Source of the DNA: an uncultured Actinomycetes bacterium
GTDB lineage: Bacteria; Actinomycetota; Acidimicrobiia; Acidimicrobiales; RAAP-2
Reading direction: 5' to 3'
Assembly (NCBI GenBank): GCA_903875425.1
Contig: CAIQWC010000042.1
Coordinates: 1 to 61,792, forward strand
Length of the DNA stretch: 61,792 bases
Part shown: in pieces, positions 16,033 through 25,943 of the stretch
Layout: each line of letters starts with the position of its first letter
How positions within the stretch are numbered: position 1 is the first letter of the stretch
Made by a program: the position numbers and the translations under genes
Notes under the pieces: model-generated
The model's database searches: none
Told to the model about the DNA's origin: nothing
The model's input: only the letters and a program-made list of their open reading frames with translations

Positions 16033-18537
16033 TTACTCAGCCAAGGGCGCCGAGCCAGCAAATTCAATCTCTGGCGGCTCGAAACCCTCGATGGACGTGA
16101 AGAACAACTCGGGCCCGTCGTCCCCTTCTCGGACATCGACCACAACGGTCTCGCCGACCCGGAACTCCTTCCAGAGCAACTTCTCCGATAAGGCATCCTC
16201 GATGCCCTGCTGAATAGCGCGACGAAGCGGTCGAGCACCCAATTGCGGATCGTAACCCTTGTCGGCCAAGTAGCTCTTGGCGGCAGGCGTGAGTTCGAGG
16301 CCAATCCCCTGCAAGCTGAGTTGCTCTGCCGTACGCTTCGTGAAGAGGTCAACAATTTCAATGACCTCTTCCTTGGAGAGTTCGTGGAAGACGATGGTGT
16401 CGTCGACACGATTTAAGAATTCAGGACGGAAGTGACCCTTCAGTGCTTCGTAAGCCTTAGCCTTCATCTTGTCGTAGTTGGCCTCTTCGGTCGTCTTCGA
16501 GAAGCCCAAGTTGGCTTTGCGAAGATCGGCAGTACCGAGGTTTGAGGTCAAGATCAATACCGTGTTCTTAAAGTCAACGGTGCGGCCTTGGGCATCAGTC
16601 AAACGACCATCCTCCAAGATCTGAAGCAGCGTATTAAACACATCGGGGTGGGCTTTTTCGATTTCGTCGAAGAGCACGACGCTAAAGGGCTTACGGCGCA
16701 CCGCTTCGGTGAGCTGGCCGCCCTCTTCGTAGCCAACGTAGCCAGGAGGTGACCCAACCAATCGGCTCACCGTGTGCTTCTCCATGTACTCGGACATGTC
16801 GAGTTGAATCAACGCATCTTCGTCGTCGAAGAGGAACTCAGCCAGAGTCTTAGCCAACTCGGTCTTACCAACACCTGTCGGGCCCAAGAAGATGAAGGAC
16901 CCAGCGGGACGCTTGGGATCTTTCAAACCCGCACGAGTACGGCGAATCGCCTTTGAGAGCGCCGTAATGGCCTCTTCTTGTCCGATAATCCGCTTGTGGA
17001 GTTCGTCTTCCATACGCAACAACTTGGCGGTCTCTGCCTCGGTGAGCCGGTAGACGGGAATGCCCGTCCAGGCCGCGAGAACTTCGGCGATGACTTCTTC
17101 GTCAACAACGTCGAAGAGTTCCACGCCATCAGCCTTCAAGGTGGCGTCTTGGCTGTCTTTCTTTTCGATGCTCTCGCGCTCTTGTTCGGCTAGCAACTTG
17201 GCTTGCTCGAAAGCACCTTGTTCGATGGCGGATTCTTTATCAGCGCGAATTCGACTGATTTCTTCGTCAAGGTTCTTTGCGCCAGGAGAAGCATGCATGC
17301 GCTTAATGCGCAACCGACTACCGGCTTCGTCAATGAGGTCAATTGCCTTATCGGGCAAGAAACGATCAGCCACATAGCGATCAGCCAGATTCGCGGCAGC
17401 AACGAGGGCTTGATCGGTAATTGTTACGGCATGGTGAGCCTCGTAACGGTCGCGTAGTCCCTTCAAGATGTCGATCGTCATCGCCACTGACGGCTCATCT
17501 ACTTTGACTGGCTGGAAGCGACGCTCTAGGGCGGCGTCCTTTTCGATGTACTTACGGTATTCCTCAGTGGTGGTCGCACCAATGGTCTGTAACTCACCGC
17601 GAGCCAGCATGGGTTTCAGGATCGACGCTGCATCGATGGCGCCTTCAGCAGCGCCAGCGCCTACCAAGGTATGAATTTCGTCTATGAACAAAACGATGTC
17701 ACCTCGGGTGCGAATCTCCTTGAGCACCTTCTTAAGGCGTTCCTCGAAGTCACCGCGGTAACGGCTACCTGCTACCAAGGCACCGAGGTCCAAGGTGTAG
17801 AGCTGCTTGTCCATGAGGGTGTCAGGAACCTGTCCCCTGACGACCTTCTCAGCAAGGCCTTCGACAATGGCGGTCTTGCCTACCCCGGGCTCGCCAATGA
17901 GTACCGGGTTATTCTTCGTACGGCGCGAGAGAACTTGCATGACGCGCTCGATTTCTTTGTCACGACCCACGAGCGGATCGAGCTTGCCATCCTTGGCAAG
18001 TTGCGTAAGGTTGCGGCCGAACTGATCGAGCACCGCCGAACCACTACCGGCTTCTCCTTTGTCTGATGAAGACGAACTACTCCCGGTGGCTTCCTTGCCC
18101 TGGTACCCGCTCATCATTTGAATAACTTGCTGGCGAACCTTCGCGAGGTCCGCACCCAGACTCACAAGAACCTGCGCGGCAACGCATTCGCCCTCTCGAA
18201 CGAGGCCGAGCAGCATGTGCTCGGTGCCAATGTAGGAATGACCAAGCTGCAGCGCTTCGCGAAGCGAAAGTTCAAGTACCTTTTTCGCTCGAGGTGTGAA
18301 GGGGGGCGAGCCTGAAGGCGGGTTACCCGTCATGCCCATGGTCTCTTCCACTTTTTCGCGTACTGCTTCAAGCGTGATACCTAAAGCGTCAAGCGCCTTG
18401 GCTGCTACACCTTCGCCCTCATGGATAAGGCCGAGGAGGATATGTTCTGTGCCGATGAAACTGTGGTTCAGAAGGCGTGCCTCCTCCTGAGCAAGTACCA
18501 GCACTCGTCTTGCACGGTCTGTAAAACGCTCAAACAC
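16033..18537 (-). CDS. clpC: ATP-dependent Clp protease ATPase subunit ClpC
   Basis: An 834-residue class I Clp/Hsp100 unfoldase that feeds substrates to ClpP. Order: two N-terminal Clp_N repeats (residues 1-150), AAA-1 with [15 protein letters not shown], a middle UVR-type coiled coil ([20 protein letters not shown]), AAA-2 with [16 protein letters not shown], and the C-terminal D2-small domain. GTG 18537 has GGAGG eight bases upstream. No CtsR gene is nearby and I could not find a convincing HspR or ClgR site in the short divergent region. Confidence 0.97.
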   Translation of the reverse strand: MFERFTDRARRVLVLAQEEARLLNHSFIGTEHILLGLIHEGEGVAAKALDALGITLEAVREKVEETMGMTGNPPSGSPPFTPRAKKVLELSLREALQLGHSYIGTEHMLLGLVREGECVAAQVLVSLGADLAKVRQQVIQMMSGYQGKEATGSSSSSSDKGEAGSGSAVLDQFGRNLTQLAKDGKLDPLVGRDKEIERVMQVLSRRTKNNPVLIGEPGVGKTAIVEGLAEKVVRGQVPDTLMDKQLYTLDLGALVAGSRYRGDFEERLKKVLKEIRTRGDIVLFIDEIHTLVGAGAAEGAIDAASILKPMLARGELQTIGATTTEEYRKYIEKDAALERRFQPVKVDEPSVAMTIDILKGLRDRYEAHHAVTITDQALVAAANLADRYVADRFLPDKAIDLIDEAGSRLRIKRMHASPGAKNLDEEISRIRADKESAIEQGAFEQAKLLAEQERESIEKKDSQDATLKADGVELFDVVDEEVIAEVLAAWTGIPVYRLTEAETAKLLRMEDELHKRIIGQEEAITALSKAIRRTRAGLKDPKRPAGSFIFLGPTGVGKTELAKTLAEFLFDDEDALIQLDMSEYMEKHTVSRLVGSPPGYVGYEEGGQLTEAVRRKPFSVVLFDEIEKAHPDVFNTLLQILEDGRLTDAQGRTVDFKNTVLILTSNLGTADLRKANLGFSKTTEEANYDKMKAKAYEALKGHFRPEFLNRVDDTIVFHELSKEEVIEIVDLFTKRTAEQLSLQGIGLELTPAAKSYLADKGYDPQLGARPLRRAIQQGIEDALSEKLLWKEFRVGETVVVDVREGDDGPELFFTSIEGFEPPEIEFAGSAPLAE

Positions 18538-18669
18538 CTTGCCCGCCTCCGTTCTTAGGGCCTGTAGTGAGTGTACCGGTCGGTGGCTTCACTATGGCAG
18601 TCACACAATTTTTGGTGCCAAAAAACCCCCCGACAGCGCCACTTCGTTGGGCCTCTAGCATGGGATGTC

Positions 18670-19644
18670 GTGAACATCTTGGCCAGCCTCGCTCTTCCCT
18701 CCCTAGAGGCAGATCTCCAACGCTTTGAGCCATTACTCGCTGAGTCAGTCGTTGTCGGCGATGAGTTTCTTGACCAAGTCACCACGCACCTCATCAAGGC
18801 TGGCGGAAAGCGTCTACGACCAGTGTTAGCGATCGCCTCGGCCACCAAGGGCAGTGGTGAGGCAAACCAAGATCACCTTTTGGGAGCGGTTGCCCTTGAG
18901 TTAATGCACTTGGCCTCGCTCTACCATGACGATGTCATGGACGAGGCGTTAATCCGTCGCAACGTCGACACCGTAAACGCTCGCTTTGGTAACCTCATCG
19001 CCATCGTCGCCGGCGACTATCTCATGGCTCGCTCGGCAGCAATCGCTGCCGACCTCGGGACTGAGATTGCCGGCCTCTTGGCTCGAACGCTCGCTCAGCT
19101 CACCCAAGGCCAAGTCTCCGAAGTCCAGTGGGCCTTTGACATCGATCGCTCTCGCGAGGATTACTACACCGCTATTGGTGGCAAAACTGCCGCGCTCATG
19201 GCAACGTCGTGTCGGATTGGCGGACTGACGAGTGGCTCATCGGAATCGGAACTCGATGCACTAACGCGCTACGGTCACGAACTCGGTATCATCTTCCAAC
19301 TTCGTGATGACATCTTAGATGTCACTGCCGTGGACGGAGAGTTAGGCAAGCCAGCTGGTCAAGATTTGGCGGAAGGTATCTATACACTGCCCACCTTGGT
19401 AGCACTCCAAGATCCCACGATCGGCGATGAACTGCGTGAGCTCTTGGGCCGAGCACTTGATGAACCCGAGCGCGAAAAAGCTCGTAGCCTCGTCGCGTCC
19501 AGTGACGGAATTGATGTATCGCTCGATACTGCTCGCAGCCACGTGGCTCGCGCCCGTGCCGCTGCGCACGAGTTACCCGACGAACTCCTCGCCCAAGGTT
19601 TCGCCTCGCTCGCCGAACTCCTACTCGTAGGTCTTCCTGATTAA
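18670..19644 (+). CDS. Polyprenyl diphosphate synthase (all-trans)
   Basis: About 324 residues from GTG 18670; the frame is open to 18571, so the start is uncertain. It elongates allylic diphosphates with IPP. The first Asp-rich motif DDVMD lies in LASLYHDDVMDEA and the second DDILD in QLRDDILDVTA. AGGKRLRPVL and GGKTAALMA are also family features. Two bulky hydrophobics upstream of the first motif do not settle chain length; a C35-C50 product for menaquinone side chains is likely. It is convergent with coaX with a 4-bp overlap. Confidence 0.9.
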   Translation: MNILASLALPSLEADLQRFEPLLAESVVVGDEFLDQVTTHLIKAGGKRLRPVLAIASATKGSGEANQDHLLGAVALELMHLASLYHDDVMDEALIRRNVDTVNARFGNLIAIVAGDYLMARSAAIAADLGTEIAGLLARTLAQLTQGQVSEVQWAFDIDRSREDYYTAIGGKTAALMATSCRIGGLTSGSSESELDALTRYGHELGIIFQLRDDILDVTAVDGELGKPAGQDLAEGIYTLPTLVALQDPTIGDELRELLGRALDEPEREKARSLVASSDGIDVSLDTARSHVARARAAAHELPDELLAQGFASLAELLLVGLPD

Positions 19645-20483
19645 GCGCGTGTACCCGCGGCATTGCGCTCGTAAATCAAGCGCAAGCCGTGGAGGGTCAG
19701 CCACGGTTCTACGTGCTGAACGCGACTGGTATGAGGGGCAATCAGTGAGGACAAGCCGCCTGTAGCGACGACCGTTGCCGTTCCTAGCTCTCGTTCAAAA
19801 CGCTCACACATACCATCAACTTGTGCCGCGTAGCCGTAGAGCACCCCAGATTGAATGGACTCAACGGTCGAGCGTCCGATGACACTGCGGGGCTCGAGAA
19901 GTTCCACACTGCGAAGTGCTGCGGCTTGCGTGAAGAGCGCATCTAGCGAAATGGCCACACCGGGAACAATGGCACCACCAAGGTACTCACCCTTGTCGTT
20001 GATCGCATCGAAAGTCGTTGCCGTACCGAGATCCACCACAATCGTTGGTCCTCCAAAGAGATCATGGGCACCAACGGCATCGGCAATACGGTCAGCACCT
20101 ACTTCCCTGGGGTTGTCATAGAGAATGGCCATACCTGACTTGATACCCGGACCCAACACGACCAGGGGGATATCGGTGAACCATCGTGCCGCCATCGCGC
20201 GTAAATCTCCAGTCACCTGAGGAGCCGATGAACTAATCACGATGCCCGTGACGGTTTCGACAATGTCGAGGCCCTCAAGCGCAAGGAGTTGCGTCAAATT
20301 GACCGCATGTTCATCAGGAGTTCTCGCCACGTCAGTAGAAAGTCGCCAGCGGTGGAAGAAGCCATGACTGCTTTGCTCTCCCATCGCGAAGCCAGCCCGC
20401 CGATGTGAGGAAATCTCGCCGGTGGGTTCTTGGTAGAGACCAACAACGGTCTCGGTATTTCCAACATCCAAAGCAAGTAACAC
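19641..20483 (-). CDS. coaX: Type III pantothenate kinase
   Basis: A 280-residue ASKHA-fold kinase for the first step of CoA synthesis. The N-terminal phosphate loop LALDVGNTETVVGLY is intact, and GADRIADAVGAHDLFGG and VDLGTATTFDAI are family motifs. Starts at GTG 20483 within the nadC stop (TAGTG). It ends the long minus-strand operon beginning at 31727. With panC at 22914, two steps of CoA synthesis lie close together. Confidence 0.95.
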   Translation of the reverse strand: MLLALDVGNTETVVGLYQEPTGEISSHRRAGFAMGEQSSHGFFHRWRLSTDVARTPDEHAVNLTQLLALEGLDIVETVTGIVISSSAPQVTGDLRAMAARWFTDIPLVVLGPGIKSGMAILYDNPREVGADRIADAVGAHDLFGGPTIVVDLGTATTFDAINDKGEYLGGAIVPGVAISLDALFTQAAALRSVELLEPRSVIGRSTVESIQSGVLYGYAAQVDGMCERFERELGTATVVATGGLSSLIAPHTSRVQHVEPWLTLHGLRLIYERNAAGTRA

Positions 20484-21343
20484 TACCTAGCCTCCACCGT
20501 GAGATCGAGCCCTAGATCCAGGCACGTGACTGAATGGGTCAGGGACCCTGAGCTAATGAGATCTACTCCTGCAGCGGCGTACGAGGCTGCATTATCAATC
20601 GTGATACGTCCCGACACCTCGACCAAAATGGCCGGCGCCACGGAGCGAGCGAGCGCGGCGGCTTCGCGGGCTTGATCAGGACTCATATTGTCGAGCAATA
20701 CCGAGTTGGCACCTGCTCGAGCGGCTTCCTCGACTTGAGAGAGATGATCGCACTCAACTTCTACGTTGCGCCCTGGCCATAGGGCCTTCGCTTTCGTAAC
20801 CGCCTCGCTGATACCAATAACCCCGAGATGATTATCCTTAATCAGTAACGCATCCGACAAGCTCATCCGGTGGTTCGTACCGCCGCCCGCCCTCACCGCC
20901 GCTTTCTCAAGAACCCGAAGACCTGGTGTTGTCTTTCGTGTATCGAGGACTTTCGCAGTACTCGATACTGCAGCAACCACTGCCACCATTGCCGCGGTCG
21001 CCGTCGCGATACCCGAGAGGTGGCCCAGGAAATTGAGCGCCGTTCGTTCTGCCGAAAGGATGCTGTGCATCGGTCCACTCACGGTGGCTACAACGTCGCC
21101 AGGCTCGACTACGCCGCCGTCGTCGATCACGATATCTACCACGATGCTTCGATCAACTTGAGCGAACGCTTCACGAACGCAGGCTTGGCCGGCAATCACG
21201 CCAGGTTCACGGGAGACGATCACTACCTTGGCACGGATACTCGGATCAAGGAGCGCCGCCGTGAGATCACCCTGTGGCTCTAGGTCTTCCGCGAGGGCTG
21301 CTTTCACGGCTGCCACGACCGGTGCTGACGGGGGATGCATCAT
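20483..21343 (-). CDS. nadC: Nicotinate-nucleotide pyrophosphorylase (carboxylating)
   Basis: A 286-residue quinolinate phosphoribosyltransferase. ATG 21343 overlaps the nadB stop and has GAGGAG five bases upstream. Motifs: EDLEPQGDLTAALL, TALNFLGHLSGIAT, DTRKTTPGLRVLEKAAV and GGGTNHRMSLSDALLIKDNH. nadA is not in the window. Confidence 0.97.
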   Translation of the reverse strand: MMHPPSAPVVAAVKAALAEDLEPQGDLTAALLDPSIRAKVVIVSREPGVIAGQACVREAFAQVDRSIVVDIVIDDGGVVEPGDVVATVSGPMHSILSAERTALNFLGHLSGIATATAAMVAVVAAVSSTAKVLDTRKTTPGLRVLEKAAVRAGGGTNHRMSLSDALLIKDNHLGVIGISEAVTKAKALWPGRNVEVECDHLSQVEEAARAGANSVLLDNMSPDQAREAAALARSVAPAILVEVSGRITIDNAASYAAAGVDLISSGSLTHSVTCLDLGLDLTVEAR

Positions 21344-22917
21344 GGATACTCCTCGAAGTAGGTGAGACGAACCCGCCACGCGTCGTTCGTATTTTCAAAT
21401 TCTTCGCGAACATGACAGCCGCGAGACTCTTGGCGTGCGAAAGCTGAGGCAATGAGTAACTCAGAGACCGTCACGAGATTTTCGATGGTCCTAAAACGCG
21501 GGTCACGATCGGTGCCAAGGATCCCCCGTATCGCAGCGATGCTCTCGCTGGCCTCCCCCAACGACGTTTCGCTTCGCATCACACCGGCACCGCGAGTCAT
21601 CGTCGCTTGAAGACGACCCAGGAGGGCTTCGGGGGACAGATCAGCGCTCAATGGCTCGACGTCGCGACGCTCGGGCAACGAGTTGCTTCGACGCGGCAAA
21701 GAACCCGAAGCAGGAGAGCCGAGTACACCACTATTCGTGGGGCCCAGCTGTCCACCAGAAAGTGCCGTGATGCAACGTTTGGCAAAGACCATTCCCTCGA
21801 CGAGAGAATTCGAGGCCAAGCGATTCGCACCGTGAACGCCGGTATTAGCAACCTCTCCTACCGCCCACAATCCCGGGACCGCGCTCGCTCCCACGAGGTC
21901 CGTCAAAATACCGCCGGCTAGATGGTGTGCTGCTGGAGCGACGGGAAGCCAATCAACCCGCGGATCAAGTCCCACCGCATCTAGCGATACCGCAATGGTG
22001 GGAAAGTGCTTGGCGAAGTCCCTAATCGGTGTCACGTCCAGCCAGAGGTGGTCGAGTTCTTGTTCTCGCATCACGGTGGCCATGGCACGCGACACCACAT
22101 CTCGAGACGACAGCTCGTCGATAAAGCGCTCACCGTGGCGGTCACGCAAGAAGGCACCATCTCCACGAAGCGCCTCAGAGAGTAAGGGCCGAGGCCTGAC
22201 ATCGACATGGAGGGCGGTGGGATGAAACTGCATGAACTCAAGATCACCTACCGGTACTCCCGCACGGATCGCTGCGGCGAGACCATCAGCCGTGGCTTCG
22301 GGTGGATTTGTGGTGACCGAAAAAATCTGTCCGGCACCACCAGTGGTAAGCACGACGTGGGAAGAACGCAGCTTATGAATTTCATTTCCTTGGCGAAGGG
22401 CAATTCCTTCAGCACGACCGGAGCTCACACGCAGATCAAGGAGATCCGCGTGCTCAACCACCCTGATGCCTCGAGCCCCCACCGCCGCTACGAGCGCGCG
22501 TTCGATCTCGTGACCCGTTGCGGCACCACCGGCGTGGACGACCCGATCTGCGCTGTGACCGCCCTCTCGCGCTAGGTGAAATCCTCCTGAAGCCACGTCG
22601 AAATTCGCGCCCCACGCTACGAGTTGCTCAACGGCGGCTTCACCATCATCTGCGAGTATCGACACCGCTGTTTCATCACAGAGGCCCGCGCCAGCAGCCA
22701 AGGTGTCGTCTCGGTGCAAGCGTGGCGTATCTCGTTCATGATCCATGGCGGCAGCAATGCCACCCTGCGCCCAGTCGGTAGCGCCGCGCTCAATCGTCGC
22801 CTTCGTCACTACCGTGACGCGTAGCCCCGCCGCCGAGGCATACAGCGCTGTGGCGAGGCCAGCAATGCCGCTCCCGACGATGAGGACGTCAGTATCTCTC
22901 GTGAGATCGGCTTTCAT
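21340..22917 (-). CDS. nadB: L-aspartate oxidase
   Basis: A 525-residue flavoprotein oxidising aspartate to iminoaspartate for NAD synthesis. The FAD Rossmann motif VLIVGSGIAGLATALYA is at the N-terminus, the TDWAQGGIAAA substrate loop follows, and LTTGGAGQIFSVTTNP, MQFHPTALH and HLAGGILTD are present. The C-terminal helical domain is complete. It overlaps panC by 4 bp upstream and nadC by 4 bp downstream. Confidence 0.97.
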   Translation of the reverse strand: MKADLTRDTDVLIVGSGIAGLATALYASAAGLRVTVVTKATIERGATDWAQGGIAAAMDHERDTPRLHRDDTLAAGAGLCDETAVSILADDGEAAVEQLVAWGANFDVASGGFHLAREGGHSADRVVHAGGAATGHEIERALVAAVGARGIRVVEHADLLDLRVSSGRAEGIALRQGNEIHKLRSSHVVLTTGGAGQIFSVTTNPPEATADGLAAAIRAGVPVGDLEFMQFHPTALHVDVRPRPLLSEALRGDGAFLRDRHGERFIDELSSRDVVSRAMATVMREQELDHLWLDVTPIRDFAKHFPTIAVSLDAVGLDPRVDWLPVAPAAHHLAGGILTDLVGASAVPGLWAVGEVANTGVHGANRLASNSLVEGMVFAKRCITALSGGQLGPTNSGVLGSPASGSLPRRSNSLPERRDVEPLSADLSPEALLGRLQATMTRGAGVMRSETSLGEASESIAAIRGILGTDRDPRFRTIENLVTVSELLIASAFARQESRGCHVREEFENTNDAWRVRLTYFEEYP

Positions 22918-23780
22918 GAGCTGGGGAAACTCACTGCAGCATTATCGAGAAGCCGAACACCTTCGATGACGCCGGCTATTACGGCACGGTAGGTACCCTT
23001 CGTTGTCTCCGGAGGCACGGGAGAAAACGTATTTATGTCCACAAGTTCAGCATAGGAGAGACTAAACGCAGTGCATGAGGCTAAGCGCTCATGCATCGCA
23101 CTACGAACGCTGAGCGCATGGCCACCGCTTCGTGCACAGGCTTGAGCATCACCGAGCGCCCGTGCAATCACCAGTGCCTCGCGACGACCTTCGCCGCTGA
23201 GGCGACCGTTACGACTCGACATTGCGAGACCATCGCTCTCTCGAATGGTGGGTACCGCCACCACCTGCGTTGCCATACCGAGATCCCGAATTACGGCCTT
23301 CACGACGCAGAGCTGTTGAAAATCTTTTTCTCCAAAGAAAACGCTGTCAGCCTGAGTGAGGTTCAGCAAAATACTGACTACCGTCGCTACTGCCGAGAAG
23401 TGACCGGGACGATCTCTTCCTTCAAAGCTCTCACCGAGCCTGCCGACGCTAAGCACCACGTCGCTCACCTCGGGATAGGCCGGATAGATCTCGTGAACTT
23501 CAGGAACAAAGACAGCATCAACGCCCGCGGTTTGCAATAGGGCCAGATCTTCCTTGAGCGGTCGAGGGTAGGTCTCGAGATCCCGTGCAAGGGTGAACTG
23601 CGTTGGGTTGACAAAAATAGAAACGACTGTTCGATCGCACTGTGCTTGGGAGTGACGAACGAGACTGAGATGTCCGGCATGAATCGCGCCCATGGTCGGG
23701 CATAGACCCACGCGGCTACCACTACGGCTCCACGACGCCATCATGTCTTGCCAGGCTCGACGCCCACTAATAACTTCCAT
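22914..23780 (-). CDS. panC: Pantothenate synthetase
   Basis: A 288-residue ATP-dependent ligase joining pantoate and beta-alanine. The HIGH-like ATP motif is HAGH in PTMGAIHAGHLSLV, and FVNPTQF, FFGEKDFQQL and the KMSKS-like SSRNGRL follow. It lies 2 bp after the DUF2520 gene. Confidence 0.96.
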   Translation of the reverse strand: MEVISGRRAWQDMMASWSRSGSRVGLCPTMGAIHAGHLSLVRHSQAQCDRTVVSIFVNPTQFTLARDLETYPRPLKEDLALLQTAGVDAVFVPEVHEIYPAYPEVSDVVLSVGRLGESFEGRDRPGHFSAVATVVSILLNLTQADSVFFGEKDFQQLCVVKAVIRDLGMATQVVAVPTIRESDGLAMSSRNGRLSGEGRREALVIARALGDAQACARSGGHALSVRSAMHERLASCTAFSLSYAELVDINTFSPVPPETTKGTYRAVIAGVIEGVRLLDNAAVSFPSS

Positions 23781-23782
23781 CG

Positions 23783-24550
23783 CTAGCTACTCGCCCCATC
23801 GATGCGCGGCACTACCTCGACGAGGAATGCTTCACCCCCGCTCTTGGGCACCAAGCGCTGTGCTAACTCTGCCATCGCAAGGTAGCTAGCGCGCTCCTCA
23901 CGATCAAGTGCATTCACGTGACCTTGTAGGGTTGCGACATCACCACGAGCGGCAGGACCAGTCAACGCTTGTCGTGGGGTGAGCGCAACGGCATCCTCAA
24001 GCGCAGCAGCGCTGAGACCTTGAAAATCTTCAAGGCCCATACCCAGGGTCATCGCAATTCTCTCCACTTGGCCCATCAAGGCCACGACGTGATTTGCTGC
24101 GATGCATGCGGCCGCGTGGTATCGAGCGCGATCGTCTTCAGCGATTTGTATCGCGATACCCCCAAGGACCGACACCAAATCACGAACAGCATCGTCGCCG
24201 GCTATCGCAAATCGTGCACCGTCACCGAGTCGACGAGCACCAATTGCCGTTGTGGGCATCGCGACGAGGGGGTGAAGCGATGCCACCCTAGGGTGACCAC
24301 GGAGGGCAAGCAAACTCTGCGAACCCGAAAGATGCATAACAACACAGGCTGGGTTAGGAGTCACCTGCTGAGCAAGGTCAGCAATTGCATCATCGCTCAC
24401 GGCCAAGATGAGCATATCGACATCCTGCGCCGCCGCAGTGAGATCCACACCGCGGGCGAGGGGACCATCTACCCATACCGTTCGCTCCCGAAGCGCGTGG
24501 GCAAGAGAGGTACCGGCCCGGCCTGCGCCGACGATTCGTACTCGAACCAT
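23783..24550 (-). CDS. Rossmann-like / DUF2520 domain protein
   Basis: 255 residues: an N-terminal NAD(P)-type Rossmann domain (VRIVGAGRAGTSLAHAL) and a C-terminal all-helical DUF2520 domain (YHAAACIAANHVVALMGQVE). HLSGSQSLLAL and SLHPLVAM sit between them. ATG 24550 with GGAGG six bases upstream. The layout resembles ketopantoate and 6-phosphogluconate dehydrogenase folds. It is immediately followed by panC, an association seen in many actinobacteria, which points to pantothenate metabolism, but no panE function is established. Confidence 0.85.
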   Translation of the reverse strand: MVRVRIVGAGRAGTSLAHALRERTVWVDGPLARGVDLTAAAQDVDMLILAVSDDAIADLAQQVTPNPACVVMHLSGSQSLLALRGHPRVASLHPLVAMPTTAIGARRLGDGARFAIAGDDAVRDLVSVLGGIAIQIAEDDRARYHAAACIAANHVVALMGQVERIAMTLGMGLEDFQGLSAAALEDAVALTPRQALTGPAARGDVATLQGHVNALDREERASYLAMAELAQRLVPKSGGEAFLVEVVPRIDGASS

Positions 24551-24615
24551 GTGTGCCTCCGACGTTCCAGCCCCTCGTCAGGGTGCCGTTCGTAGTTATG
24601 GGGGTAGTGCTGTTG

Positions 24616-25074
24616 TCAAAGCCTACCGATAACGCGCACCTCGCCCAACGCCGAGGCCATCATGCTCGCGTCCACAAGCTCGGGAGCCAGCTCCGCCAAG
24701 GGCTCAAGGACGAAGCGACGCTCGTACATGCGCGGGTGGGGAACGGTTAACTCAGCGGTATCTCGAGATTCACCCTCCACGTACAACACATCAACATCGA
24801 GGGTTCGAGGACCATGACGAACGCTTCTGACACGGTGAGCGATCGCTTCGAGCTCGCGACAACGTTCAAGCAGTGCTTCTGGGGTGTCGTCGGTATCGAG
24901 TTCAACGACGATATTAAGAAATAACCCTTGGGGAGGTCCGCCCATGGGTTCGGTTTCATAGAGCGACGAAACTGCAATGAGATCGCCAGCTCGGCTCAAG
25001 TGCTCCACGCCTCGGCGCAACTCTGCTTCTCGATCGCCGAGATTGGTACCCAGCCCAAGAAAGGCTCTCGCCAT
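24616..25074 (-). CDS. folK: 2-amino-4-hydroxy-6-hydroxymethyldihydropteridine diphosphokinase
   Basis: A 152-residue pyrophosphokinase of folate synthesis. FLGLGTNLGDREAEL opens the protein, VSSLYETEPMGGPPQGLFLN follows, and the ATP/Mg motif is RHGPRTLDVDVL. PHPRMYERRFVLEPLAELAP closes it. Separated from folB by 3 bp. Confidence 0.97.
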   Translation of the reverse strand: MARAFLGLGTNLGDREAELRRGVEHLSRAGDLIAVSSLYETEPMGGPPQGLFLNIVVELDTDDTPEALLERCRELEAIAHRVRSVRHGPRTLDVDVLYVEGESRDTAELTVPHPRMYERRFVLEPLAELAPELVDASMMASALGEVRVIGRL

Positions 25075-25077
25075 TGC

Positions 25078-25440
25078 TTAGCGCTCCAGGTATCTACGGA
25101 CACCCGTCGCTGATACAGGCATCGCGACGGGGGGCTCAAGTTTGCGCACCGTGACCGTAGCGGCTTGGACACGATGATCAAGCTCAAGAGAGCCCCGAGC
25201 AATTCTGTCGGCTAGATGTTCGAGTAACTCGTGATGTTTAGAGGCAACGATCTCGACGACTAAATCTGCTACCGATGCATAGTTGGCGGTGTCAGCCAGA
25301 TCGTCAGAGATACCCGAAGCCGACAAATCGATAGCAAGTTCAACGTCTATGAGCACGGGCTGTGTTCGGCCGTGCTCAGCATCTAAGACCCCTACCTCCG
25401 CTTCGAGGTGAATACCCTCGACGAAGACCGCGTCACTCAC
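25078..25440 (-). CDS. folB: Dihydroneopterin aldolase
   Basis: A 120-residue tunnelling-fold enzyme. EAEVGVLDAEHGRTQPVLIDVEL is the N-terminal motif, with the catalytic Glu and Lys region further along (LADRIARGSLEL; VRKLEPPVA). GTG start at 25440, overlapping the upstream stop as GTGA. Confidence 0.93.
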   Translation of the reverse strand: MSDAVFVEGIHLEAEVGVLDAEHGRTQPVLIDVELAIDLSASGISDDLADTANYASVADLVVEIVASKHHELLEHLADRIARGSLELDHRVQAATVTVRKLEPPVAMPVSATGVRRYLER

Positions 25441-25943
25441 GACTGTTTCGTCTCCGTTAACACTTCAGCCATCATGGCCCGGCCATCGGTGCCGAGTTGA
25501 CGCGAGAATAAACGTTCGACCACCGTCACCGCTATGGGAAGCTCCGGCATCTTGCCAGTATGGATAAGAAAGCCACCAATGACAGCCATCGTTCGATCCG
25601 ATAAGTCGTCATCGTGGAGTAACACCTTCCCACCCTCTCGAAGGTGGCGATCGATTTCATCGAAAATGCTCAACAGCGCCGCGTCGTGGGCTCCCTCTTT
25701 GGGAAGTACTAAATTCACAGAGCGCACCCCGAGTTCGGAGTACGCACCAATGTTGGAGTCTCCCGGAAACATCGAGATCACCAAGGTGAAGCCGTTCTCG
25801 CGGAGCCAAATAATTTCCTCTTGTCGGCGCACCTTTCGGTGAGTCGCACTGTGGCCGCCTGGGCGCTCAGAAGCAGCCAGGCGACCGTCCATAATCCACG
25901 TCAAATTACGTGGCGCTATACCCGCGGCCCACTTACCCTTCAT
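25437..25943 (-). CDS. Dual-specificity phosphatase-like protein lacking the catalytic cysteine
   Basis: 168 residues with the overall order of a tyrosine/dual-specificity phosphatase: an N-terminal APRNLTWIMDGRLAAS segment, a strand FTLVISMFP, then GGKVLLHDDDLSDRTMAVIG. The last stretch aligns with the HCx5R(S/T) phosphate loop: His110, Arg117 and Thr118 are present but Asp111 replaces the nucleophilic Cys. It should therefore be unable to act by the normal phosphocysteine mechanism. It sits inside the folate operon, overlapping folB and folP, so a substrate-binding or regulatory role tied to pterins is conceivable. Confidence 0.7.
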   Translation of the reverse strand: MKGKWAAGIAPRNLTWIMDGRLAASERPGGHSATHRKVRRQEEIIWLRENGFTLVISMFPGDSNIGAYSELGVRSVNLVLPKEGAHDAALLSIFDEIDRHLREGGKVLLHDDDLSDRTMAVIGGFLIHTGKMPELPIAVTVVERLFSRQLGTDGRAMMAEVLTETKQS

